The notes under the pieces are model-generated. The model saw only the letters and a program-made list of their open reading frames with translations, was not told where the DNA came from and ran no database searches. Source: Alopecurus myosuroides (lineage: Eukaryota > Streptophyta > Magnoliopsida > Poales > Poaceae). Taken from it: a DNA stretch of 64,000 bases. The position numbers were made by a program, and so were the translations under genes. Positions 32,960-43,149 of the stretch are shown in pieces; position 1 is the stretch's first letter; every line of letters begins with the position of its first letter. The stretch lies in the NCBI GenBank assembly GCA_028641055.1, contig CM054061.1:60532974-60596973 (forward strand). Direction: 5' to 3'.

Positions 32960-34595
32960 ATGACTACTCCTGAGAACACTAATTTGTGTGACTTTACTAG
33001 CACCAACAACAATGATTTCATTAGCACACATATTGCTCCACCTGCTCCTACTACTGTTTTTTATGAGATTAAGCCTGCTTTGTTAAACCTTGTTATGAGA
33101 AAGAATTTTTTTGGTGTTAGTACTGATGATGTTGTTGCCCATCTTAATAATTTTGTTGAGCTATGTGAGATGCAAAAATATAAAGATGTAGATGGAGATA
33201 TTATTAAACTGAAATGGTTTCCTTTCTCTTTGAGAGGAAGAGCTAAAGAATGGTTGCTATCTTTGCCTAGAAATAGTATTGATTCTTGGACTAAGTGTAA
33301 AGATGCTTTCATTGGAAAATATTATCCTCCTTCTAAGATTATTTCTTTAAGAAGTATCATTATTAATTTATGCAACTCTATAATGAGCATGTTGCTAAAT
33401 CTTGGGAAAGAATGAAATCTTTCGTGAAGAATTGTCCCACTCATGGACTGACTACTTGGATGATCATCCAAACCTTTTATGCAGGACTGAATTTTTCTTC
33501 AAGAAACCTTCTGGATTCAGCTACTGGAGGAACCTTTATGTCCATGACCATGGGGGCAGCAACAAAGATTCATGATAATATGACGGTAAATTGTTCTGAA
33601 TGGCATACTGAGAGAGCTACAACCGGTACGAAGGTAAATTCTGTTGAAGAAACCTCCTCTTTGAGTGATAGACTTGATGCTATTATGTTTATGCTTGTTA
33701 ATGGCCATGCTCCTATTTATCCAAACAATGTTCCCTTAGCCTCTTTGGTTTCTCAAGAATAGCATGTTGATGTGAACTTCATTAAAAATAATAATTTCAA
33801 CAACAATGCTTATAGAAATAATTTTGGTAGCAACAATTATAGGCCATATCCTCCTAATAATAGCAATGCTTATGGTAATTCTTATGGTAACTCCTATAAA
33901 AGCAACAAAATTTTACCCTATGACCTTGAGAACATGCTTAAGAAATTTATTAGTACACAAACTGCTTTCAATAAATCTGTTGAGGAAAAATTTGGCAAAA
34001 TTGATGTTCTTGCTTCTAAAGTTGATAGCCTTGATCTTGATGTTGATTTTATGAAACTAAAGGTTATGCCTCATGAAGTTAAAGAAAGCAAAACTGTAAA
34101 TGCCATTCAAATTCGAATTGATGATAATGTTAGAATGTTAGCTGAATTGCATGCTAGATGGGAAAAATAAGATCAAATAGCTAGAAAGAATAATATAGCT
34201 AATGTTTGCACCACTACCACCACTAGTAAAACTGAAGCTTCTCATGCTAGAAAACCTTCTACTATCAATGGTAAAGTAATTTGTGTTGGAAACACTCCCA
34301 CTTCTGCTAGTAAAATTGCCTGAAACTGCTAAAAATGCTCCTGATGAAAGTGCTGAAATTTTTAGAAACATGGGAGATAATTGTACCATTACCTTTGCTA
34401 AAAATGATCTTAACTTTGATGATTACAACATAACTGAAGTGATTAAGTTCTTACAAAATCTTGCTGGTTGTCCTAATGCTAGTGCTATGAATATGGCTTT
34501 CACAAAACATATTAAAAATGCTCTCATGAAAATTTGAGAGGATGAATTAAGATGTGAAGCCTCTATCCCTAGGAAGCTAGATGATGGTTGGGAAC
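32960..34595 (+). pseudogene. Decayed Athila/Sabrina gag
   Basis: ATG at 32960 (MTTPENTNLCDFTSTNNN). Contains the capsid signature LKWFPFSLRGRAKEWLLSLP and, after a deletion near 33365-33385 that shifts the frame, HVAKSWERMKSFVKNCPTHG and IIQTFYAGLNFSSRNLLDSA. Further in-frame stops are at 33760-33762 (before HVDVNFI) and 34168-34170 (before DQIARK), with more near 34321 and 34535. An Asn-rich stretch (33781-33900) is typical of this gag. The sequence ends abruptly at GWEP near 34595 where a Sabrina-type LTR in the opposite orientation starts. An old, dead copy. Confidence 0.8.
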
Positions 34596-35064
34596 CGATG
34601 TCTACACACGATTCTATTCTTGTAGACAGTGTTGGGCCTCCAAGTGCAGAGGTTTGTAGAACAGCAGCAAGTTTCCCTTAAGTGGATCACCCAAGGTTTA
34701 TCTAACTCAGGGAGGTAGAGGTCAAAGATATCCCTCTCAAGAAACCCCGCAATTAAGATACAAGAAGTCTCTTGTGTCCCCAACACACCGAATATACTTG
34801 TCAGGTATATAGGTGCACTAGTTCGGCGAAGAGATAGTTAGATGCGAGTAATATGGATGGTTATAAGTAATAATAGCAACCTTAAGTAAATATGGAAGCA
34901 AGCAAACATGTAGCAGAACAGGCGGAAAACGCTGTTTCAATGCTTGGAAACAAGGCCTAGGGATCCTACTTTCACTAGTGGACACTCTCACCAATGATCA
35001 CATAATTGAATAACTAAATATCTTCTCTTCACTATGCTACTCTTAACCCTCTCCGGTTGGATAG
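34596..35064 (-). repeat. Second Sabrina-type LTR, reverse orientation, 3' end portion
   Basis: Plus-strand start (C)GATGTCTACACACG is the reverse complement of an LTR end in CATC[A/G]. The sequence continues across the Tat 2 insertion: 35060-35064 and 47184-47188 both read GATAG, and the remainder lies at 47189-48109. The first terminal base appears changed from T to C. Confidence 0.75.
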
Positions 35065-35617
35065 TGTCGGATATATACAAAATAGGGGTATAGAAGATGG
35101 TAGGCCAAGTGCCGGATTACCAGGGTGGCCTAAGTGGTAGTGGGCTTAGGTCCATTAGGCGGCCCAGTAATCCGACGCGCAGAAGCCGGATCCTAGAAGA
35201 ACCCGGATCACAGCCCATGTGATCTGGCTTGGAGGAGAAGACGGATTCCTTGCTTTCCAAGTTACAAGCTACCGTAGTTTTCTAGGTTTCCTATTCTGTA
35301 AGCCCTAATCCGGCTATTATATAAAGCCGGACGGGAGATAAACAAACCAACCAACAAACAGAGAAGCTCTACGTCAACTCGCCGAGAAGCTCATCCTCGC
35401 CGAGTGGTTTAGATCTAAAACCCTCACATTGTAACCCTGTTTACGGGCTTTAGTCCCAATTAGTGAGAAGTGCAGGAGTAGGCACGTCGTACTGTCGCGA
35501 CGTACCGAACCTGGGTAAAATCCTGTGTTCTGTGTTACTACGCTATCCCGTTACCCCACGTCTCTACCGTAGTCTCATGGCACCCCCGTCTATGAAAACT
35601 ACTACGATGTCTCGACA
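35065..35617 (+). repeat. 5' LTR of Tat element 2 (553 bp)
   Basis: Begins TGTCGGATATATAC and ends GATGTCTCGACA. A TATATAAA at 35318-35325 lies between inverted arms CCGGCT and AGCCGG and is the likely LTR promoter. The polyprotein ATG (35577) lies inside, 41 bp before the LTR end. Confidence 0.95.
35318..35325 (+). promoter_or_regulatory. TATA box in the 5' LTR of Tat element 2
   Basis: TATATAAA centred in CCGGCTATTATATAAAGCCG; present also in the 3' LTR near 46884-46891. Confidence 0.6.
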
Positions 35618-38600
35618 GTTGGCGCCCACCGTGGGGCAAACGACGTCAGGCGTAAGATTCCGATCTGGGATACTTGGCGGAATCGGAAGATCAATCACTG
35701 TCGGAAGCTTGGAGTTCGACAACGACGTCGGGCGCTTCCTCGACAACGGATCCTACATACCGGCGCAAAACCACCTGGTAAGTGCCTGCGTGCTACCGAT
35801 AGGATCTGCTAACATCTTTATCGGGCTAACTGCAGAAGCAATGGGGTTTTGCGGTGGAAGCAAATTTATCCCACCCGCCCTATACCCAGTCGAAGATGAC
35901 TATGATGCCGGATTCTGCTCAGATCGCCGACAAAAAAGTGATACACACTTTATCGGCATGGTGCAATCCGAAATCGCCGAAAACACGGATGATGGAAATC
36001 CCGTGCAAGAGGCAGACAACAACGCACCCGTCATGGAGACGGAAGATCAAACACCCGTCACAGAGGCGGAAGATCCGACATCCGTCAACAAGACGATGAA
36101 CTCGGAAGCGGAATCCGTGCTTGCCGCCATTGAGGCGAGGTTGGAGTCGGAAACCGGATCGGATAACTTCGACTCTGAAGACGAAGATGAGGACGCCTTC
36201 GTAAGAAAGGTTAAATCCTTTCAAGAGGGATTCCATGAAGTCTTAATGGCGAAACCGGCTGATACCACGGACGCCGGCAGCTAGGAAAGCCCTAAAACCC
36301 CTCCGCCAGAGGAAGAGAGAGAAGACGGAGAAACTTCTCCGATATTCCCCAGTGTCAAGGAGATGACAGAAGATGAGCCTGTCAAAAAACCTCCCTCTTC
36401 CAAGAAAAAGCACCGTGCTGCTAAAAAACTCCAATACAAAATCCGGAAGAAAAAATCAGCTGATCTCGCTGATGAAAACCTGGAAGTTGGAGATGTTAGC
36501 GGAACAAAGCCTGCGGAGAAGAAATCTAAGGAAATCACTGCTTCGCCAATGACGGAACAGGAAGAGCAAGAGCTATTGCAAACACCAGTGGGACCAGATG
36601 AACCCCCTGAGATGCTGGAAGCCAGGAGACAAGCTTTCCAACGGCAACAACAGCATCTACTCAGATCTCGGCAACATCTCCAACAAACCCATAATGACAT
36701 CAAGGTCATGAAGGAAGAAATAGAGGAGTACGAGAGAAAGAATAGATCCGCGTTAAAACCTACTAGGTTACCCGGAATCGCAAGACCGGAAGAACTGCCG
36801 CCAAAAGAAAGGTTCCATAACCCGTCTTGGCAAAAGCAGGTAAACGGCAAAGATGCCAAGGGCGAACCAATATACAAGACCGCAGCAGAAAACGCGGAAG
36901 CAGCGTTCGCGATTCTTAACAACGATCTGTATTCCAACGGGGAAAAACTCCAAGGGGTGTATGCTTTCCTAGGAAAAGCATTGCAACAACAACAGCGCGC
37001 TCAAGAGCGATCAGGGAGGCTGCATGATAATTCCGCCCTATGCAAGACAGCTACTTGCGCTGCTGGAGCACCTGGACCAGAAGAACCCGGGGATTCAGAC
37101 AACTCAAAAGATAAAAAAGAGGATCCGAGAAAAGACAGGAAAAACCCCGACAACCGGGATACAGCGTCTAGGACCGGATCCCATCTCCCGAAAGATGGGT
37201 ATAAACCCCATGATCGGGAAGACAAACACCGGAAGGACGGCAAATTAATGCCACCTCCGAGAAACCCAGCTGAGAAAGCTGGAAGATACGATATACCTCA
37301 CAGGCGTGAGAGATCCCGGACACCGCCTAAGGACAAAGAAAGGCACATGAGTAGAACTCCGCCTAATCCAAAAGGGCGTGATCACGGAAGAGATAGAAAC
37401 AATCCCGGAAAAGCGCGTTCGCACAACAATGGAAGAGAAAGGAGCAGATCCCCTTCTGTCCATTCAGCCGGAAGATATTCTGCACACATTGACAGAGCAG
37501 AAAAAGATGATCTATACTTTGGTCCTAAATGTTTTACCGACAGGATCCGAAGAATAACGCTGCATTCTGGCTTTGCCAAGGTCGGTCCAACGTACCAGAA
37601 ATACACTGGCAGCACAAACCCGGATACCTGGCTCTCGGATTACTATACAGCCGTCCAGATCAACAATAGGACAGACTTGGAAGCTGTCAAGTTTCTTCCC
37701 CTAATGCTGCTGAACGGAGCCAGAGATTGGATCAATGGATTACCGTCACGAACAGTCGACAGCTGGGACGATATGGCTAGAGTATTTACTCAGCATTTCC
37801 GGGGAACATACAAACGCCCGAATAGCATCAACCAGCTAAACCGTTGCACGCAATTTGAGGATGAACCATACGTGGATTTCATCTCCAGATGGACAGCAAT
37901 GAAGAATAGTTGCTCTGGAGTAACTGACGTACAAGCAATGCATGCTTTCGTCAATGGCCTAAAACCCGGACTTGTACCGTTCATGGTTGGTTCCAAAAAG
38001 CACAAGGATCTCGGATCCATGCTTACAACCGCCAATGAGCATGCCGCAGCCGAGGATGACATCAGAGCAAGAGGAGGCAATATTGAATCATTGATACTCG
38101 CCAAGAAAACCCCTCGTTCTGACAAAAAAGCCACTCCAGAAACAACGACGAAGCCCAAAGAGGTGAACATAGCCTTTGGAGGAGAAAAGGGAAACAAGTG
38201 GAAAGGACGCAACCAAGATCCAATCAATTACACTCCAGAGGAGTGGGAAAGGATTAAGTCGGAACCTTGCGTTCACCACTCGCAATTTGGGAAACCCACC
38301 CATACAAACGCGCAATGCCGGCTGAATAAGCACATGAAAGGCACTGCAGGATCCGGAAATAAAGGGAAGGGTTCCAAAAGGAAACCCGCCAAACAAAAGC
38401 CAGAAGCTGACAAAGAAGACAGTGAATCGGACACTGACGAAAAAATCCAGGAACAACAGCGTAAAGGCGAACCCAAGTTTCCGAGAGTTGATGGAGAAGC
38501 AATGCTAACTTTCTTAGCAACCCCATCAGCAAAGGTGGCAAAAAGAACACTTCGAGAAATAAACGCGGTTGTCCCGGCAACCCCGAAATTCTTGAAGTAC

Positions 38601-41600
38601 TCCAACACACCGATAATCTGGGATCAGTCTGACCATCCCGGAAATATCCCTGAACCTGGCACACAAGCTCTTGTTGTAAGTCCTATTGTTCAAAATACTA
38701 GGCTAAGAAGAGTGCTGATGGATGGAGGATCCAGCATTAACATAATGTACCTGGATACACTGAAGCACCTGAAGATTTCCGAGTCTCAGCTCAACTACAG
38801 CAACATACGCTTCCATGGTATCGTCCCTGGCAGGCAAGCACGATCCCTAGGAGAAATTTCCCTAGATGTCACCTTCGGAGATAAAGATCACTTCCGGCAG
38901 GAAAAAGTATCCTTCGAAGTAGTGCCGTTCGAAAGCGTGTATCACGCAATACTCGGACGTCCAGCTTTCGCCAAATTCATGGCAAGATCCTGTTATATTT
39001 ATAACAAGCTGAAGATGCCAGGACCCAAGGGAGGAGTAATCACTATAGCTGGTGATTTTAAGCTGGCAAATGAGTTGGAGAAAGAAAACGCCCTTTGCGC
39101 TCAGAGAGTTATAGCAAAGGAAGAACTGAAGGAATTAGCCAAGGAGGTATCGCCGTCAGAAATGCCGGCAGGAAAAGAAACTCGGAAGCCAACAGACAGC
39201 TTCAAGGCATCCGAGAATACAAGACAGGTAATCCTAGATCCCAACGATCCGACAAAATTTGTCGTCGTAGGGACTGGGATGACTGATAAATAGGAAGGCG
39301 AGTTCATCAAGTTCCTCCGTGAGAACTGGGATATTTTTGCCTGGTGTCCAGCGGACATGCCAGGTGTACCCAGAGAACTTGCTGAGCACCAACTTAAGGT
39401 TATTCCTGGATCAAAACCCGTCAAACAAGGTCTCCGTCGATTTGACGGAAGAAGACGGAAGGCTATTGGCAAGGAAATTATCCGGCTTTTAGCAGCGGAT
39501 TTCATCAAGGAAGTGATCCATACTGACTGGTCCGCAAATCCGGTATTAGTACCGAAGAAAGACACTACTGCTTTTAGAATGTGTATAGATTACACAGGCT
39601 TGAACAAATTGTGTCCGAAAGATAGGTTCGCATTACCGCGAATCGATCAAATAATAGACGCCACAGCAGGCTCTGAGCTTTTGTGCTTTTTGGATGCATA
39701 CTCCGGGTATCACCAAATACGCATGAAAAATGAAGATCAAATTAAGACTTCTTTCATAACCCCATACGGGACGTATTATTACGTAACCATGCCGTTTGGC
39801 CTGAAGAACGCCGGTGCAACCTACCAGCGCTGCATGCAACGTTGTTTGCATAGTCAGATTGGGAAAAATGTCCATGTTTATGTGGACGATATTGCTGTCG
39901 TAACCAAGGAAAAAGATACACTCCTTGAGGATTTGCGAGAAACTTTCGAAAACTTACGCACCTACAAGATGAAGTTGAATCCATCTAAGTGCGTATTCGG
40001 GGTTCCCTCAGGAAAACTTCTGGGTTTCATCGTTTCTCACAGAGGAATAGAAGTTAACCCGGAAAAGATCAAGGCAATCTTGAACATCACAAAACCTACC
40101 TGCGTCAAAGATGTCCAAAGATTGACGGGTTCCGCAGCTGCCGTTAGCAGATTTATTAGTCGGCTGGGGGATAAAGCATTACCACTCTACAAGCTGCTGA
40201 AAAAATCCGACAAATTCGAATGGACAGAAGAGGCCGATGCGGCGCTGACTCAGCTGAAGGAAACCTTGATGAAAGCTCCGATTTTGGCATCCCCAAAAGA
40301 CGAAGAGCCCATGTTATTGTACCTTACGGCTACAAATCGGGTTATTAGTGCGGTAATCGTTGTGGAACGGTTAAAGGAAGAACAAAGCATACCAGACCAA
40401 CATCCGGTATATTACATAAGCGAAGTTTTTTCCGAGTCAAAACAAAGGTACCCACATTACCAGAAACTGGCGTATGGTGTATTTTTCGCATCTAGAAAAC
40501 TACGCCATTACTTCCAAGGGCATTCCATAACAGTGGTTAGTAAAGCACCACTAGGAGAAATTATAAACAATGCAGAGGCAACCGGCCGAGTAGCCAAATG
40601 GGGCATTGAGCTGGCAGCCTTCGACATTAAGTACCAGCCAAGGACGGCCATAAAATCCCAGGGTTTGGCAGATTTCGTTGCCGACTGGGCAGAAGCAATG
40701 GAAAAAACACCAATGCCGGAGTCCGAGTACTGGATCATGCACTTTGACGGATCCAAGATGAAGGAAGGAGCTGGGGCTGGTGTAGTCTTAAAATCTCCTA
40801 AGGGAGACACAATGGAGTACGTGTTGCAAATACACTTCAACGCCAGTAATAACGTGGCAGAATACGAAGCTCTGCTTCACGGCTTGCATATCGCAAAAGT
40901 AATAGGAGTGAAGCGCATCCTGTGCTATGGCGACTCGGATTTGGTGCAGCATCAGCTCAACTAAACCTGGGACGCAAAAAGCCCTATAATGGCCGAATAT
41001 CGGAGAACGGTAGACGAGTTCGCCATCTGTTTCTTTGGATTCGAGGTCCTTCACATCAAAAGGGAGGAAAACTGGAACGCGGATGCGCTAGCCCGCATGG
41101 GATCAGAAAGGGTAAAAACCTTACCGCCAGGAGTATTCGTTCAGCACTTACATGAGCCATCCATAAAAGGTGGAGACGTTGATTACCCTCTGGCGTCTGA
41201 ATCAATTGAAGTCATGATCGTTAAACCGGACTGGACAATTCCATACTTAAACTTCTTAGTCAATCAGAAGTACCCGGAAGGAGCAGACGAAGTCTTGCAA
41301 AGACAAATACAGCGTCGATGCAAAGGATACACAGTAATTGACGGCTGCTTATATAAACGCAGTATTTCTGGAATTTTTCAGCGGTGCATCTCACCAGAAG
41401 AAGGAAGAGAAATACTGGAAGAAATCCATGCCGGCGATTGCGGACATCATGCTCAATCAAAAAGCATAGTCAAAAAAGCATTCCGTGCGGGTTTTTTCTG
41501 GCTAACAGCCAAGACAGATGCCGAGCATATAGTTAACACATGTGCAGGATGTCAATATTACGCTAAGCAGACCAATTTGCCGGCCCAAGCACTTAAAACT

Positions 41601-42527
41601 ATCCCTATTACGTGGCCGTTTGCGGTCTGGGGGCTAGATATGATGGGACCGTTCAAAACCGCAAGAGGTGGACTTACTCATTTGCTGGTAGCAGTGGATA
41701 AATACACCAAATGGGTGGAGGCCAAGCCCATCAAAAAGCTGGATGGTGCAACTGCTAGAAATTTTATCATCGACTTGGTGATGAGATATGGTGTGCCACA
41801 CAGCATAATAACCGACAACGGGACAAATTTCTCCATCGGAGAGTTGGCAAGATATTGCCGACAAACGGGAATTCGCCTCGATCTAGCATCTGTGGCACAC
41901 CCGCAATCTAATGGACAGGTTGAGCGAATGAATAGCTCAATCCTGCAAGGAATACGCCCAAGACTCGAAACTCCTCTTCACAGAGCGGACGGAGCATGGG
42001 TAGAAGAGTTACCTTCCGTGATTTGGAGTATAAGAACGACGCCAAATAGGTCAACCGGGCAAACCCCGTTTTTCCTAGTTTACGGCGCGGAAGCTATTCT
42101 CCCAACAGATATGATCCATGATAGCCCAAGAGTGCAAGATTTTGACGAATTAGACGCCGAAGAGGCACGACAGAATGCCGTTGATCTCCTAGAAGAGGAA
42201 CGAGAGCTTGTGCTTCAAAGATCCGCCATTTACCAGCAGGGTTTGAGACGTTACCATAGTCGGAAAATCAGGCATCACTCTTTTAAAGAAGGTGACCTAG
42301 TGCTGAGGTTGTTGCAGCAAAGGAAGCACAAATTAGCCACAGTATGGGAAGGGCCATTTGTCATAAGTAAAGCCATGAAAAATGGATCATACTATCTTGT
42401 TGACATTCGAGATACGGAAGACGATCCCGAGAAACCGAATCGCAAAAGAAAGAGAAAGATAGATGATGAGCTAGGAGAGACAAAGAGACCTTGGAGTATC
42501 CAGCAGTTACGTCCCTTCTATACTTAG
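35577..42527 (+). pseudogene. Tat element 2 polyprotein: Gag, protease, RT, dual RNase H, integrase (three in-frame stops)
   Basis: A single reading frame (about 2316 codons) with stops only at 36282-36284 (TAG), 39291-39293 (TAG) and 40962-40964 (TAA). It opens inside the LTR, reads the PBS as QLAPTVG, then a leader (IFIGLTAEAMGF). A charged N-terminal Gag region with RERSRTPPKDKERH-type basic repeats precedes capsid (CFTDRIRRITLHSGFAKVGP, LNRCTQFEDEPYVDFISRW) and a His/Cys segment. Protease: VLMDGGSSINIMY (near 38720). RT: FLDAYSGYHQI, YVDDIAV (near 39880). First RNase H lacks the catalytic Asp motif; the second has MHFDGSK, NVAEYEALLHGL and GDSDLVQHQ. Integrase: GDCGHHAQ, CAGCQYYAKQ, WGLDMMGPF, TDNGTNF, HPQSNGQVERMN, ending QLRPFYT at 42527. 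No frameshift seen. Confidence 0.92.
35620..35637 (+). other. Primer-binding site of Tat element 2
   Basis: TGGCGCCCACCGTGGGGC, the same 18 bases as in Tat element 1 at 20280-20297, two bases after the LTR end; also translated in frame. Confidence 0.85.
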
Positions 42528-43149
42528 TTCAATATCTATGTAAACATCTTTTGAGATCATGAAATAAAGTCATTGGAATTCTGATATCCATGTTTTTTAC
42601 AAGTTCATTATAGTAAAAGCATGTTTCCACCTTTTCTATTTCCCAATGATCTTACAAAATACTCAATGTTAACCCGAATTGTGCCTGCGTGCTCGGCGTT
42701 AAAAAACTGAATGATTTCAGCCTGTTAATGGCTAAAGGAAACTCGGATTGTGCCTGCGTGCCCAAGTTTCAAGAAAGTTCCTTACAAATATTTAAGCATT
42801 ACCTGATCGAATATATGTTGGGTCACTGGATCTGGTTAGTACAAATGCCTTTAGTATGGTCCATGTTTCCGAGTTTTAACTGATTGGTTATACCCAGTTA
42901 CTCGTCATGACGATCATAATGCTATCGAGTCATTTCAAACACTAAAGACAGTCAAAACACATATGCCAGAGAACTTAGTAGATAAAGGAGCAATTCAACC
43001 CGACAAACTTGCAAGGAATTTCATAATTCAAAGCTGCAAAAGGCGGAGTTCTTGTTTCGACAAATGAAATAGAAGCGTTACAGTATGAATTACAGTGTAA
43101 ATAAGCGCTCCTATTATACAAATCCATCATCCAGGTTAAAGGTAGTTCT
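42528..43149. other. Non-coding gap between pol and antisense gene in Tat element 2
   Basis: About 620 bp. AATAAA at 42563-42568 could serve the sense transcript. The words GATTGTGCCTGCGTGC and AATTGTGCCTGCGTGC (near 42676 and 42747) form a short direct repeat about 71 bp apart. No ORF believed. Confidence 0.5.
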
